DNA from: Pseudomonas sp. PGPPP3
Lineage (GTDB): Bacteria; Pseudomonadota; Gammaproteobacteria; Pseudomonadales; Pseudomonadaceae
Assembly: GCA_002256055.1 (NCBI GenBank)
Contig: NKIE01000109.1
Coordinates: 1-8,242 of the forward strand
Length of the DNA stretch: 8,242 bases
Direction of reading: 5' to 3'
The notes under the pieces were generated by a model. That model did no database searches, was not told the DNA's origin, and saw only the letters and a program-made list of their open reading frames with translations. The translations under genes and the position numbers were made by a program. Shown here piece after piece: positions 1 to 8,080 of the stretch; positions within the stretch are counted from its first letter, which is position 1, and each line of letters begins with the position of its first letter.

Positions 1-378
1 ATGGCCGTAGGCCACGCGATCAAACAGGTTGCCCAGGGCACCGCCGAGCACCAGGGCCAGGGCCAGCGCCAGCCAGGTTTCATCGGCCTTCAGACGCTTG
101 AGCCAGACCACCAGCACACCACTGACCACTAAAGCGATGGCGGCAAAGAACCAGCGCTGCCAGCCATTGGCATCGGCGAGGAAACTGAAGGCTGCGCCGG
201 TGTTGTAGGCCAAGGTCCAGCTGAAGTAATCCGGAATGATGATGATTTGCTCATACATGCTCAGGTTATTGTCAAACCAAAGCTTGCTGACCTGATCAAT
301 CACGAACACAAACAGACTCAGCCAGAGCCAAGGTAGTTTTCCGAAGCGACCAGACTGCGCCAGAGCTTCATCACGCAT
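1..378 (-). CDS. lspA: Lipoprotein signal peptidase (signal peptidase II), N-terminal 126 codons; runs off the left edge
   Basis: LspA is an inner-membrane aspartyl protease that removes the signal peptide of diacylglyceryl-modified prolipoproteins at the lipobox cysteine. I translated the minus strand from the ATG at 378-376, which gives 126 codons open to base 1; the family is usually about 165-170 residues, so some 40 residues lie outside the window. A first membrane segment spans about residues 15-35 and contains DQVSK (28-32). The conserved [10 protein letters not shown] is at 58-67, further hydrophobic segments lie at about 76-92 and 101-117, and GNLFDR (116-121) carries the first catalytic aspartate, D120. 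The second catalytic aspartate would be beyond the edge. The start overlaps the ileS stop by 8 bp, and a GAGG ribosome-binding sequence (388-391) sits 9 nt upstream, inside ileS. This spacing suggests translational coupling to ileS. Identity is firm; the only defect is truncation by the window. Confidence 0.96.
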   Translation of the reverse strand, partial: MRDEALAQSGRFGKLPWLWLSLFVFVIDQVSKLWFDNNLSMYEQIIIIPDYFSWTLAYNTGAAFSFLADANGWQRWFFAAIALVVSGVLVVWLKRLKADETWLALALALVLGGALGNLFDRVAYGH

Positions 379-3202
379 AGTGACGAACCTCGCCAGCGCC
401 ATCGATGTTCTCGATGCAGCGGCCGCACAACAGCGGATGGGCCGCATGCTGGCCAACATCTTCACGGTGATGCCAGCAGCGCCCGCACTTGCTATGGCCA
501 GACTTGACCACGCGCAGCTTGAGACCGGCCACCTCTGTGACCACGGCATCTTCAGGTGCCGCAGCCAATGGCTCGACAGCTGCGGTGGAGGTGATCAGCA
601 CGAAGCGCAGCTCATTGCTGAGCTTGGCCAAATCGGCCGCCAGAGCGTCTTCGGCATACAGGGTCACTTCCGCCTGCAGGTTGCCACCGATGGCTTTGGC
701 TGCACGCAGGTTCTCCAGCTCCTTGTTGACGGCAGTCTTCACCGCCATCACTCGTTCCCAGAAGGCGCGATCAAGCTCAAGGTCCGCCGGCATTTCGCTG
801 AGGCCCTGATACCACCCATTAAGCATCACCGACTCGTTGCGCTCACCTGGCAGGTACTGCCAGAGCTCGTCGGCAGTGAAAGCCAGGATTGGTGCAACCC
901 AGCGCACCAGCGCCTCGGAGATGTGGAACAGCGCGGTCTGGCAGGAGCGTCGCGCGGTGCTGTCAGCAGCGGTGGTGTACTGACGATCCTTGATGATGTC
1001 GAGGTAGAAGCCACCCAGCTCCTGCACGCAGAAGTTGTGCACTTTCTGGTACACATTGAGGAAGCGATAGCCATCGTAAGCCTCGATGATCTCGCGCTGC
1101 AGCAACAGGGCGCGGTCCACTGCCCAACGATCCAGTGCCAGCATGTCTTCGGCCGGTAGCAAGTGCTGGGCCGGGTCGAAGCCGCTCAGGTTGGAGAGCA
1201 GGAAGCGCGCGGTGTTGCGAATCCGCCGGTAGGCATCGGCGCTGCGCTGCAGGATGACCTTGGACACCGCCATCTCGGCGGAGTAGTCGGTGGACGACAC
1301 CCACAGACGCAGGATGTCGGCACCCAGGCTGTCGTTGACCTCCTGCGGAGCAACCACGTTGCCCAGCGACTTGGACATCTTGCGGCCGTTCTCATCGACC
1401 ACAAAGCCGTGGGTCAGCAGCTCTTTGTAAGGCGCGTGACCATCGATGGCGCTGCCGGTCAGCAGCGACGAATGGAACCAGCCGCGGTGCTGGTCGGAAC
1501 CTTCCAGGTACAGATCAGCGCGCGGGCCTGTGGCGTGGCCCAGCGGATGGGAACCGCGCAGCACATGCCAGTGGGTGGTGCCGGAATCGAACCACACGTC
1601 CAGGGTGTCGCTGATCTTGTCGTACTGCGCGGCCTCGTCACCGAGCAATTCGGCGGCATCCAGTTTGAACCAGGCCTCGATGCCTTGCTGCTCGACGCGC
1701 TGCGCCACCAGCTCCATCAGCTCGGTGGTGCGCGGGTGCAAGTCGCCGCTTTCCTTGTGCAGGAAGAACGGGATCGGCACGCCCCAGTTGCGCTGACGCG
1801 AGATGCACCAGTCCGGACGCCCGGCAATCATGCTGTGCAGGCGCGCCTGGCCCCAAGCCGGGATAAATGCGGTTTCTTCGATGGCCGCCAGGGCGCGCTC
1901 ACGCAAGGTGGCGCCCTGTACAGGCTGTGTGTCCATGCCGACGAACCACTGCGCCGTGGCGCGGTAGATCAGTGGCGTCTTGTGTCGCCAGCAGTGCATG
2001 TAGCTGTGCTGGATGACCGAGTGCTTGAGCAGGCAACCGACCTCCTCCAGCTTGGCGACAATATTCGGGTTGGCCTTCCAGATGAACTGACCACCGAAGA
2101 ACGGCAGCGACTCGACATACACGCCGTTGCTCTGCACCGGGCTGATGATGTCGTCGTTGCTCATGCCGTAGCCTTTGCAGGAACGGAAGTCGTCCTCACC
2201 ATAAGCAGGCGCCGAATGGACAATGCCGGTACCGGCACCCAACTCGACATACTCAGCCAGGTAAACCGGCGCGAAGCGCTCATAGAACGGGTGGCGGAAG
2301 CGGATGTTTTCCAGCGCCGCGCCCACGGCGACGGCAATCACTTCACCTTGCAGGCCATAGCGCTGCAGGCTGCTTTCAACCAGCTCTTCCGCCAGCACCA
2401 ACAGCTTGTCGCCGGTATCCACCAGGGCGTAGTTGAACTCCGGATGGACGTTGAGCGCCTGGTTGGCCGGAATGGTCCACGGTGTAGTGGTCCAGATCAC
2501 AATGCTGGTCGGCTTGCTCAGGCTGGCCAGACCGAACGCGGCGGCCAACTGATCGGTATCTTCGACCGGAAAGGCAACATCGATGGCGTCGGATTTCTTG
2601 TCCTGATATTCGACCTCTGCTTCAGCCAGGGCCGAGCCACAATCGAAACACCAGTTCACCGGCTTCAGGCCCTTGAACACGAAGCCCTGCTTAACCATCT
2701 CGGCCAGGGCGCGGATTTCCCCGGCCTCGTTGGCAAAGTCCATGGTCTTGTAGGGTTTATCCCAATCGCCCAGCACGCCGAGGCGAACGAAGTCGGCCTT
2801 CTGCCCTTCCACTTGCTCACCGGCATAGGTGCGGCAGCGCTCGCGGGTCAGATCGGAGGGTTGGTTCTTGCCGAAGGTGGTTTCCACCTTGTGCTCGATC
2901 GGCAGACCGTGGCAGTCCCAGCCCGGCACATAGGGAGCGTCGAAACCGGACAGGGTCTTGGAGCGGGTGATGAAGTCCTTGAGGATCTTGTTGACCGCAT
3001 GACCGATGTGGATGCTGCCGTTGGCATAAGGGGGGCCGTCGTGAAGGACGAACTTCGGCCGGTTTTCACCGAGCTGACGCAGCTTCTGATACAGGCCAAT
3101 GCTGTCCCACTGCTGCAAGATCTGCGGTTCGCGCTGCGGCAGACCAGCCTTCATCGGAAACGCCGTTTCCGGCAGGTTCAGGGTCGCTTTGTAATCGGTC
3201 AT
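371..3202 (-). CDS. ileS: Isoleucyl-tRNA synthetase
   Basis: This class I aminoacyl-tRNA synthetase charges tRNA-Ile in the cytoplasm and hydrolyses misactivated valine. The product is 943 residues, the usual length of the bacterial-type enzyme. The HIGH nucleotide-binding motif is at residues 65-68, after DGPPYANGS, and [10 protein letters not shown] follows at about 94-103. The CP1 editing domain covers roughly 195-400, with [12 protein letters not shown] near 238 and the [16 protein letters not shown] stretch near 324-339. [12 protein letters not shown] lies at about 568-579, and KMSKS is at 608-612. The C-terminal zinc site is complete, with cysteines 906, 909, 926 and 929. This is the housekeeping form, with no sign of the eukaryote-like type linked to mupirocin resistance. 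The start [10 protein letters not shown] matches the Pseudomonas N-terminus I remember. It lies 15 bp after the ribF stop, with only a weak GGGA upstream, so it is probably translated from the ribF-containing message. No frameshift or missing key residue is seen. Confidence 0.98.
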   Translation of the reverse strand: MTDYKATLNLPETAFPMKAGLPQREPQILQQWDSIGLYQKLRQLGENRPKFVLHDGPPYANGSIHIGHAVNKILKDFITRSKTLSGFDAPYVPGWDCHGLPIEHKVETTFGKNQPSDLTRERCRTYAGEQVEGQKADFVRLGVLGDWDKPYKTMDFANEAGEIRALAEMVKQGFVFKGLKPVNWCFDCGSALAEAEVEYQDKKSDAIDVAFPVEDTDQLAAAFGLASLSKPTSIVIWTTTPWTIPANQALNVHPEFNYALVDTGDKLLVLAEELVESSLQRYGLQGEVIAVAVGAALENIRFRHPFYERFAPVYLAEYVELGAGTGIVHSAPAYGEDDFRSCKGYGMSNDDIISPVQSNGVYVESLPFFGGQFIWKANPNIVAKLEEVGCLLKHSVIQHSYMHCWRHKTPLIYRATAQWFVGMDTQPVQGATLRERALAAIEETAFIPAWGQARLHSMIAGRPDWCISRQRNWGVPIPFFLHKESGDLHPRTTELMELVAQRVEQQGIEAWFKLDAAELLGDEAAQYDKISDTLDVWFDSGTTHWHVLRGSHPLGHATGPRADLYLEGSDQHRGWFHSSLLTGSAIDGHAPYKELLTHGFVVDENGRKMSKSLGNVVAPQEVNDSLGADILRLWVSSTDYSAEMAVSKVILQRSADAYRRIRNTARFLLSNLSGFDPAQHLLPAEDMLALDRWAVDRALLLQREIIEAYDGYRFLNVYQKVHNFCVQELGGFYLDIIKDRQYTTAADSTARRSCQTALFHISEALVRWVAPILAFTADELWQYLPGERNESVMLNGWYQGLSEMPADLELDRAFWERVMAVKTAVNKELENLRAAKAIGGNLQAEVTLYAEDALAADLAKLSNELRFVLITSTAAVEPLAAAPEDAVVTEVAGLKLRVVKSGHSKCGRCWHHREDVGQHAAHPLLCGRCIENIDGAGEVRHYA

Positions 3203-3217
3203 GTCAGTCCCGGCTCA

Positions 3218-4156
3218 TCATTGAAAGTGGTTACCCGGCCAATTGGCTCGGGCGGCAGCGATGTCAGCAGCAATCGCCGCCTTCAGCTCATCCAGCGAAG
3301 CAAAGCGCTGTTCGTCACGCAATTTACGGTGAAAGGTCACACCCAGGTGGCGGCCATAGAGGTCGCCGGCGTAGTCCAGCAGGTGTACTTCCAGATGGGC
3401 CAGCCCATCGCTTTTAACTGACGGGCGCACGCCGATATTGGCGGCGCCCGGCCATACCTGGCCATCCAGCTCAATGCTGACCAGGTACACCCCGGCCAAA
3501 GGCACGCGCTTACGCTTGAGCTGGATATTGGCCGTGGGCGCACCCAGTTGCCGCCCCAACTTCTGCCCGTGCAATACCCGCCCGGCGATCTGGAAAGGTC
3601 GTCCGAGCAGCGCCTCGGCCAAGGTGAAATCTGCCACGCCTAAGGCATTACGCACCCCAGTGCTGCTGACCCGCAGGCCATCCAGCTGCACAGTAGCGGC
3701 TTCTTCAACGGTAAAACCGTTAGCCAGCCCGGCCTGCTGCAAAAAGCCAAAGTCGCCAGCGCGATCACAGCCAAAGCGGAAGTCGTCGCCCACTTCCAGA
3801 TGCTGTACACCCAGGCCGTTGACCAACACCGTGTTGACGAACTCGGCGGCGCTCAACTCGCGCAAACGGCGGTTGAAGGCCAGACACAGCACACGATCAA
3901 CGCCAGCGGCGGCCAACAGTTCCAGCTTGTCGCGCAAACGGGTCAGGCGGACAGGCGCGGTGTCAGGGGCAAAGAACTCGCGCGGTTGCGGCTCAAAAAT
4001 CACCACGCAACTGGGCACCCCAAGCTCCGCCGCACGCTCGCGCAGACGCGCCAGAATGGCCTGATGCCCACGGTGTACGCCGTCGAAGTTGCCGATGGTG
4101 GCAACGCAGCCCCGGTGATGGGGACGCAGGTTGTGAAGACCTCGGACCAGCTGCAT
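3218..4156 (-). CDS. ribF: Bifunctional riboflavin kinase / FAD synthetase
   Basis: RibF phosphorylates riboflavin to FMN and then adenylylates FMN to FAD in the cytoplasm. With the ATG at 4156-4154 the protein is 312 residues, normal for the family. The N-terminal FMN adenylyltransferase domain (about 15-170) shows the nucleotidyltransferase motif GNFDGVHRGHQ at 22-32 and VSSTGVR at 163-169. The C-terminal riboflavin kinase domain (about 183-305) has LGRQLGAPTAN at 200-210, NIGVRP at 240-245 and a likely catalytic glutamate E256 in LEVHLLDY. An in-frame GTG at 4195 would add 13 residues (MRIIDPFLAKKRA), but it overlaps a candidate promoter -10 box and has no ribosome-binding site, while the chosen ATG has AAGAAG (4163-4168) 6 nt upstream and gives the expected MQLVRGLHNLRP start. 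It is followed 15 bp later by ileS, the standard arrangement. Confidence 0.97.
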   Translation of the reverse strand: MQLVRGLHNLRPHHRGCVATIGNFDGVHRGHQAILARLRERAAELGVPSCVVIFEPQPREFFAPDTAPVRLTRLRDKLELLAAAGVDRVLCLAFNRRLRELSAAEFVNTVLVNGLGVQHLEVGDDFRFGCDRAGDFGFLQQAGLANGFTVEEAATVQLDGLRVSSTGVRNALGVADFTLAEALLGRPFQIAGRVLHGQKLGRQLGAPTANIQLKRKRVPLAGVYLVSIELDGQVWPGAANIGVRPSVKSDGLAHLEVHLLDYAGDLYGRHLGVTFHRKLRDEQRFASLDELKAAIAADIAAARANWPGNHFQ

Positions 4157-4184
4157 AGCACGCTTCTTGGCTAAAAAGGGGTCG

Positions 4185-4211
4185 ATTATACGCACACCCG
4201 CCGCCAGACAA
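4185..4211 (-). promoter_or_regulatory. Candidate promoter for ribF in the murJ-ribF gap
   Basis: On the minus strand a perfect TATAAT (+ coordinates 4185-4190) lies upstream of ribF. The best -35 match is TTGTCT (4206-4211), 4 of 6 bases, with a short 15-bp spacer. A start about 7 nt past the -10 would give a leader of roughly 20 nt holding the AAGAAG ribosome-binding sequence. The box is the strong part; the -35 is poor, so this is a candidate only. Confidence 0.45.
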
Positions 4212-4223
4212 CAGGCGCCACAC

Positions 4224-4249
4224 GCACGTCTGCCGGGCGGCAGGCGTGC
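4224..4249 (-). other. Hairpin directly after the murJ stop codon
   Basis: GCACG (4224-4228) pairs with CGTGC (4245-4249), and CTGCC (4230-4234) pairs with GGCAG (4239-4243), around the loop 4235-4238; position 4229/4244 is a mismatch on the minus-strand RNA. The stem ends one base past the murJ stop. No U-run follows on the minus strand, so it is not a classical intrinsic terminator. It could be a 3' stabiliser, a partial terminator or a processing site between murJ and ribF. Confidence 0.5.
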
Positions 4250-4250
4250 T

Positions 4251-5765
4251 TTAACTCAACGAACGCCGGGCAAAATCCCTAGGACGGAAGCCCTGCGCGA
4301 ACAACATGGCGAAATAGCTGCCCGCTCCAGCCGCCACCAGCACGCCCAGCCGCAGGCAGCGCTGCAGCATGCCGCCCTGCTCCCAAGCAGGAAGAAAATG
4401 CATACCCCCCAACAGCACGCCGAGACTGAACACCAGCCAACCCGCCTGAGGCAGATACAGCCCCTGACGGCGCAATTGCCAGAACAGCAAACCGGCATTC
4501 AGGCAGGCCGCAAGGCTGATCGACAACGCCAGGCCCACATGAGCCAGCGGCCAGACAAAGATAAACAACAGGTTCATCAGCTGAGTCGCCAGCAGGCTGA
4601 CCAGCGCAATGCGCACCGGTGTCTTGATGTTCTGCCGCGCATAAAAGCCCGGCGCCAGCACCTTGACCAGAATAATGCCGAGCAAGCCCACCGCGTAGGC
4701 GATCAACGCCCGCTCGGTCATCAGCGCATCATTGGCACTGAAAGCGCCGTATTGAAACAGCGTTACCACCAAGGGCTCAGCCAGCACCGCCAACGCCAGC
4801 GAGCACGGCAACGCCAGCAGCAGACACAGGCGCAAGCCCCAATCCATCAACCGCGAATACTCCTGCGGGTCCTGGGAAGCAAAGCTCTTCGCCAGCACCG
4901 GCAACAAAATAGTGCCCAGCGCCACACCCAGCACCCCGGCAGGCAGTTCCATCAGGCGGTCGGCGTAATACATCCAGGACACCGAGCCTGCCGCCAGAAA
5001 CGAGGCAAAGATGGTGTTGATGATCAGCGAGAACTGGCTGGCCGAAACCCCGAGAATGGCCGGCCCCATTTGCCGCAGCACGCGCCATACGCCAGCGTCA
5101 CGCAGATTCAAACGCGGCAGAACGAGCATGCCGATCTTCTTCAGGTGCGGCAGCTGGTAGAGCAGCTGCAGCAAACCACCGACCAGCACCGCCCATGCCA
5201 GCGCCATCACAGGAGGATCGAAATACGGGGTCAAAAACAGGGTAAACACGATCATGCTGAGGTTCAGCAAGGTCGGCACGAAGGCCGGCACCGCGAAGCG
5301 ATTCCAGGTATTGAGAATCGCCCCCGCCAGAGACGCCAGCGAGATCAACAAAATATAAGGGAAGGTAACCCGCAGCAGCGCCGTGGTCAGCTCGAACTTT
5401 TCCGCCGAATCGGCAAAGCCCGGCGCGGTCGCCCAGATCACCCAGGGTGCGGCCAACATGCCCAGCACCGTAACCACCGCCAGCACCACGGTCAGCAGAC
5501 CACTGACATAAGCGACAAAGGTGCGCGCAGCCTCCTCACCCTGCTGATTTTTATATTCCGCCAGAATCGGCACAAAGGCCTGGGAGAACGCACCCTCGGC
5601 AAAAATACGCCGCAGCAAATTGGGCAATTTGAATGCAACAAAAAAGGCGTCGGTCGCCGCACCCGCACCAAACACCCGCGCCACCAGCGTGTCGCGGACA
5701 AAGCCGAGGATGCGCGACAACATGGTCATGGAGCTGACGGCAGCCAGCGACTTGAGTAGATTCAT
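4251..5765 (-). CDS. murJ: Lipid II flippase MurJ (MviN family)
   Basis: MurJ moves the peptidoglycan precursor lipid II across the inner membrane, an essential step of wall synthesis. The protein is 504 residues, close to the usual 510, and strongly hydrophobic throughout, as expected for the 14-helix MOP-superfamily fold. The charged residues known to be important in the E. coli protein are all present: R18, R24, D39, R52 and R270 (in [10 protein letters not shown]). The N-terminal block ([34 protein letters not shown]) is highly conserved. The start [18 protein letters not shown] fits the family, yet the 20 nt upstream contain no recognisable ribosome-binding sequence. The gene is divergent from rpsT across a 244-bp gap and heads the ribF-ileS-lspA direction; I could not identify a convincing promoter for it. 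A hairpin follows the stop. Confidence 0.97.
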   Translation of the reverse strand: MNLLKSLAAVSSMTMLSRILGFVRDTLVARVFGAGAATDAFFVAFKLPNLLRRIFAEGAFSQAFVPILAEYKNQQGEEAARTFVAYVSGLLTVVLAVVTVLGMLAAPWVIWATAPGFADSAEKFELTTALLRVTFPYILLISLASLAGAILNTWNRFAVPAFVPTLLNLSMIVFTLFLTPYFDPPVMALAWAVLVGGLLQLLYQLPHLKKIGMLVLPRLNLRDAGVWRVLRQMGPAILGVSASQFSLIINTIFASFLAAGSVSWMYYADRLMELPAGVLGVALGTILLPVLAKSFASQDPQEYSRLMDWGLRLCLLLALPCSLALAVLAEPLVVTLFQYGAFSANDALMTERALIAYAVGLLGIILVKVLAPGFYARQNIKTPVRIALVSLLATQLMNLLFIFVWPLAHVGLALSISLAACLNAGLLFWQLRRQGLYLPQAGWLVFSLGVLLGGMHFLPAWEQGGMLQRCLRLGVLVAAGAGSYFAMLFAQGFRPRDFARRSLS

Positions 5766-5927
5766 AAGGCAAAATTTCTACTATTGAGAGAACAACAACA
5801 CGCTTGGGCGCCCGCTCACAGACCGCATCTGCCTGCACCACCCGCCAAAGTCGCGGAGTGTAGGGCCGCCCAGCAATTAAATCACCCCAACACGAACAAC
5901 CCCCAGGCGAGCAAAGTGCATTCACCC

Positions 5928-5956
5928 TTGACAAGGGGTAATCACAACGGCATTAT
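5928..5956 (+). promoter_or_regulatory. Sigma70-type promoter of rpsT
   Basis: A perfect -35 TTGACA (5928-5933) is followed, after exactly 17 bp, by CATTAT (5951-5956), 4 of 6 matches to TATAAT. The expected transcription start is near 5963, giving a leader of about 45 nt before the rpsT start. The -35 lies inside a small inverted repeat, CCCTT-GAC-AAGGG (5925-5937). The remainder of the 244-bp murJ-rpsT gap shows no ORF or RNA gene that I can recognise. Confidence 0.75.
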
Positions 5957-5997
5957 TCGCGGCCTTATTTGTTTGCAATCACCCCCAGATTTTTTCG

Positions 5998-6002
5998 AGG
6001 AG
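5998..6002 (+). promoter_or_regulatory. Ribosome-binding site that fixes the rpsT start
   Basis: AGGAG at 5998-6002 lies 7 nt before the GTG at 6010. It is only 1 nt before an in-frame TTG at 6004, too close for normal initiation, so it supports the GTG. Confidence 0.8.
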
Positions 6003-6009
6003 CTTGACG

Positions 6010-6288
6010 GTGGCCAATACACCTTCTGCCAAAAAACGCGCAAAACAGGCTGAGAAGCGTCGTAGCCATAACGCCAGCCTGCGCTCCATGGTCCGCACTT
6101 ACATCAAGAACGTGGTCAAGGCTATCGACGCCAAAGAGCTTGAAAAAGCTCAGACCGCTTACGTTCTGGCTGTGCCGGTAATCGACCGTATGGCCGATAA
6201 AGGCATCATCCACAAGAACAAGGCTGCTCGTCATAAGAGCCGCCTGAACGGCCACATCAAAGCACTCAGCGAAGCCGCTGCTGCCTAA
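6010..6288 (+). CDS. rpsT: 30S ribosomal protein S20
   Basis: S20 is a primary binding protein of 16S rRNA in the small subunit. With the GTG at 6010 the protein is 92 residues ([20 protein letters not shown] at the N-terminus, ending [10 protein letters not shown]), which matches the Pseudomonas length and sequence I recall. It is rich in lysine, arginine and alanine, as expected for the three-helix bundle, with conserved [10 protein letters not shown] and [19 protein letters not shown] blocks. An in-frame TTG at 6004 would add two residues (MTV) but sits too close to the AGGAG at 5998. The gene stands alone on the plus strand with its own promoter and terminator, divergent from murJ and convergent with creA. 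A non-ATG start in an abundant ribosomal protein recalls E. coli rpsT, which uses UUG and is autoregulated in translation; similar control here is inference. Confidence 0.97.
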   Translation: MANTPSAKKRAKQAEKRRSHNASLRSMVRTYIKNVVKAIDAKELEKAQTAYVLAVPVIDRMADKGIIHKNKAARHKSRLNGHIKALSEAAAA

Positions 6289-6301
6289 GATGTAAGCTGT
6301 T

Positions 6302-6327
6302 AAAAAACCGGCCTCGGCCGGTTTTTT
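6302..6327. terminator. Bidirectional intrinsic terminator between rpsT and creA
   Basis: AAAAAACCGGC (6302-6312) and GCCGGTTTTTT (6317-6327) form an 11-bp stem with a 4-nt loop. The T-run on the right terminates rpsT, 14 bp after its stop. The A-run on the left becomes a U-run on the minus strand and would end creA transcription, 57 bp after its stop. A single element serves both convergent genes. Confidence 0.9.
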
Positions 6328-6383
6328 ATTGCCTGGAGAAAAGCGCCACTGCCAACCCGCGCAGCGGCACCATAACTGCCAGC

Positions 6384-6845
6384 CTAACGCGTCGCCCAGG
6401 GCAGGATCGGAATGGCCGTCACCGCATTTTGCGGACTGCCTTCGATCACCCGGTCGCTGTAGACCAGGTACACCAGGGTATTGCGCTTACGATCAAAGAA
6501 GCGCACCACCTGCATGGTCTTAAACACCAGCGATGTGCGCTCCTTGAAGACCTCCTCGCCCTCTTTCAACTCATCCTTGAAGGCGATGGCGCCGACCTGA
6601 CGGCAAGCAATCGACGCTTCAGCACGATCCTCCGCCAAGCCGATACCTCCTTTCACGCCGCCTGTTTTGGCGCGTGACAGGTAGCAGGTCACACCTTCAA
6701 CCTTGGGATCATCGAAGGCCTCGACGACAATCTTGTCATTTGGCCCCACCCACTTGAAGACAGTGGAAACCTCGCCAATTTCCTCGGCCGCCGCCAGCAT
6801 TGGCAGCGTCAGCAACAAGCCCAGCAATCCATTTGCAATGCGCAT
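6384..6845 (-). CDS. creA: CreA family protein, secreted or periplasmic, function unknown
   Basis: The product is 153 residues, similar in length to E. coli CreA, whose biochemical role is not established. The N-terminus is a clear Sec signal peptide: a short charged start (MR), a hydrophobic core at about 7-17 and a likely cleavage after AAA (18-20), leaving a mature protein beginning [18 protein letters not shown]. Mature features include [20 protein letters not shown] (41-60), GGVKGG and [13 protein letters not shown]. The two cysteines, C54 and C81, could form a disulfide in the periplasm (inference). There is no lipobox cysteine near the cleavage site. The start has AAGAGG (6852-6857) 6 nt upstream and lies 20 bp after the proB stop, so it is probably co-transcribed with proB. 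Here the gene lacks the creBCD genes that accompany it in E. coli, so its name does not imply a link to that two-component system. Confidence 0.9.
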   Translation of the reverse strand: MRIANGLLGLLLTLPMLAAAEEIGEVSTVFKWVGPNDKIVVEAFDDPKVEGVTCYLSRAKTGGVKGGIGLAEDRAEASIACRQVGAIAFKDELKEGEEVFKERTSLVFKTMQVVRFFDRKRNTLVYLVYSDRVIEGSPQNAVTAIPILPWATR

Positions 6846-6865
6846 CGTTAGCCTCTTGCTCTCAG

Positions 6866-7984
6866 TCAGATCAGAATCAGATTGTCGCGGTGAATCAATT
6901 CAGGCTCATCAACATAACCCAGCAGCTGCTCGATGGCATCAGAACCCTGACCAACGATCTTTTGCGCTTCCGCCGCACTGTAATTGGCCAGACCACGCGC
7001 TATCTCAGCACCATCCGGCGCCAAGCACACCACCATCTCACCGCGACGGAAATTACCCTGCACCTGCTTGACACCCACCGGCAACAGGCTCTTGTGCCCA
7101 CGCAGCAGCGCCTGCACTGCACCGTCATCCAGAGTCAGACTGCCGCGCGTCTGCAAATGCCCAGCCAGCCACTGCTTGCGCGCCGCCAGCAGACCACGCT
7201 CCGGCAACAGCAGAGTACCGAGTAACTCACCCGCTTTCAGCCGATCCAGCACGCGCTCGATGCGCCCACCAACGATCACCGTATGCGCCCCGGAACGCGC
7301 CGCCAGGCGCGCCGCGCGCAGCTTGGTTTGCATGCCACCACGACCCAGCGCACCGCCGGTACCGCCGGCAACAGCATCCAGGGCCGGATCATCGGCACGC
7401 GCCTCAGAAATCAACTGCGCATCCGGGTTATTGCGCGGATCAGCATCAAACATGCCGTCGCGATCCGTGAGAATGACCAGCAGATCAGCCTCCACCAGAT
7501 TGGCCACCAACGCCGCCAGGGTGTCGTTGTCGCCAAAGCGGATTTCGTCGGTGACCACGGTGTCGTTTTCGTTGATCACCGGAATGGCGCCCAACTCCAC
7601 CAAGGTGCGCAGCGTGCTGCGCGCATTCAGGTAGCGCTTGCGATCGGATAGATCGTCATGGGTCAGCAGGATCTGCGCCGTGTGCTTGCCGTGCTCGCCA
7701 AAACTCGACTCCCAGGCCTGCACCAAGCCCATTTGCCCCACAGCTGCCGCCGCCTGCAACTCGTGAATGGCACTCGGCCGCACCGACCAGCCCAAGCGGC
7801 TCATGCCGGCCGCCACCGCCCCAGAGGACACCAGTACCAGCTCGACACCGGCAGCGTGCAACGCCACCATCTGTTCAACCCACACCGCCATAGCCGCACG
7901 ATCCAGCCCGCGCCCATCCGCCGTCAGCAGCGCGCTGCCGATTTTCACCACCCAGCGCCGCGCACCCGTCACCTTGTCCCGCAT
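6866..7984 (-). CDS. proB: Glutamate 5-kinase
   Basis: ProB catalyses the ATP-dependent phosphorylation of L-glutamate, the first and feedback-inhibited step of proline synthesis. From the ATG at 7984-7982 the protein is 372 residues, typical for the two-domain enzyme. The amino-acid-kinase domain (about 8-255) shows VVKIGSALL (12-20, with K14), SSGAVAAG (53-60), INENDTV (137-143), FGDND (150-154) and the nucleotide-site segment GRGGMQTK (214-221). A C-terminal PUA domain follows at about 279-355. An in-frame TTG at 8029 would add 15 residues, but they lack family resemblance; the ATG is preceded by AAGG and GGA (within 7990-7998), giving [17 protein letters not shown]. It lies downstream of obgE and is followed by creA. 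No key residue is missing. The feedback-inhibition site cannot be judged by eye. Confidence 0.97.
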   Translation of the reverse strand: MRDKVTGARRWVVKIGSALLTADGRGLDRAAMAVWVEQMVALHAAGVELVLVSSGAVAAGMSRLGWSVRPSAIHELQAAAAVGQMGLVQAWESSFGEHGKHTAQILLTHDDLSDRKRYLNARSTLRTLVELGAIPVINENDTVVTDEIRFGDNDTLAALVANLVEADLLVILTDRDGMFDADPRNNPDAQLISEARADDPALDAVAGGTGGALGRGGMQTKLRAARLAARSGAHTVIVGGRIERVLDRLKAGELLGTLLLPERGLLAARKQWLAGHLQTRGSLTLDDGAVQALLRGHKSLLPVGVKQVQGNFRRGEMVVCLAPDGAEIARGLANYSAAEAQKIVGQGSDAIEQLLGYVDEPELIHRDNLILI

Positions 7985-8045
7985 GTCATTCCAACCTTGA
8001 TCAGCAGATTGCACGCACCCCGGCGCCAACCCTGGAGTTAGTCAG

Positions 8046-8073
8046 CACAACGCCGCTAATCAGCGGCGTTGTG
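8046..8073 (-). other. Strong hairpin just downstream of obgE
   Basis: CACAACGCCGCT (8046-8057) and AGCGGCGTTGTG (8062-8073) form a perfect 12-bp stem with a 4-nt loop, starting 7 bp after the obgE stop. No U-run follows on the minus strand (the next bases read CTGACTAAC), so rho-independent termination is doubtful. It may protect the obgE 3' end or reduce read-through into proB. The rest of the obgE-proB gap (7985-8080) shows no clear promoter. Confidence 0.6.
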
Positions 8074-8080
8074 GTTGTAC

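Noticed and set aside
380..1159. Plus-strand open frame of 259 codons opposite the ileS 3' end
   Set aside because: It is antisense to the conserved ileS C-terminal region, with no domain or ribosome-binding site that I can see.
1163..3421. Plus-strand open frame of 752 codons opposite ileS and ribF
   Set aside because: It lies antisense to two well-conserved genes. Its sequence shows no recognisable domain and has the composition expected from the complement of high-GC coding DNA.
4157..4195. Longer ribF starting at the GTG at 4195
   Set aside because: The extra 13 residues do not match the family start, the GTG lacks a ribosome-binding site, and the segment overlaps a candidate -10 box.
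4167..5759. Plus-strand open frame of 530 codons opposite murJ
   Set aside because: The predicted protein is extremely rich in Gln, Arg and His, as expected from reading a hydrophobic membrane-protein gene backwards; murJ has all its key residues.
6653..6677. Hairpin-like repeat TCACGCCGCC...GGCGCGTGA inside creA
   Set aside because: It has a bulge, lies within conserved coding sequence between two required codon runs, and has no U-run; chance in GC-rich DNA is the simpler explanation.
7985..8029. Longer proB starting at the TTG at 8029
   Set aside because: The 15 added residues are not part of the glutamate 5-kinase family, and the ATG at 7984 has suitable upstream purines and gives the usual 372 residues.
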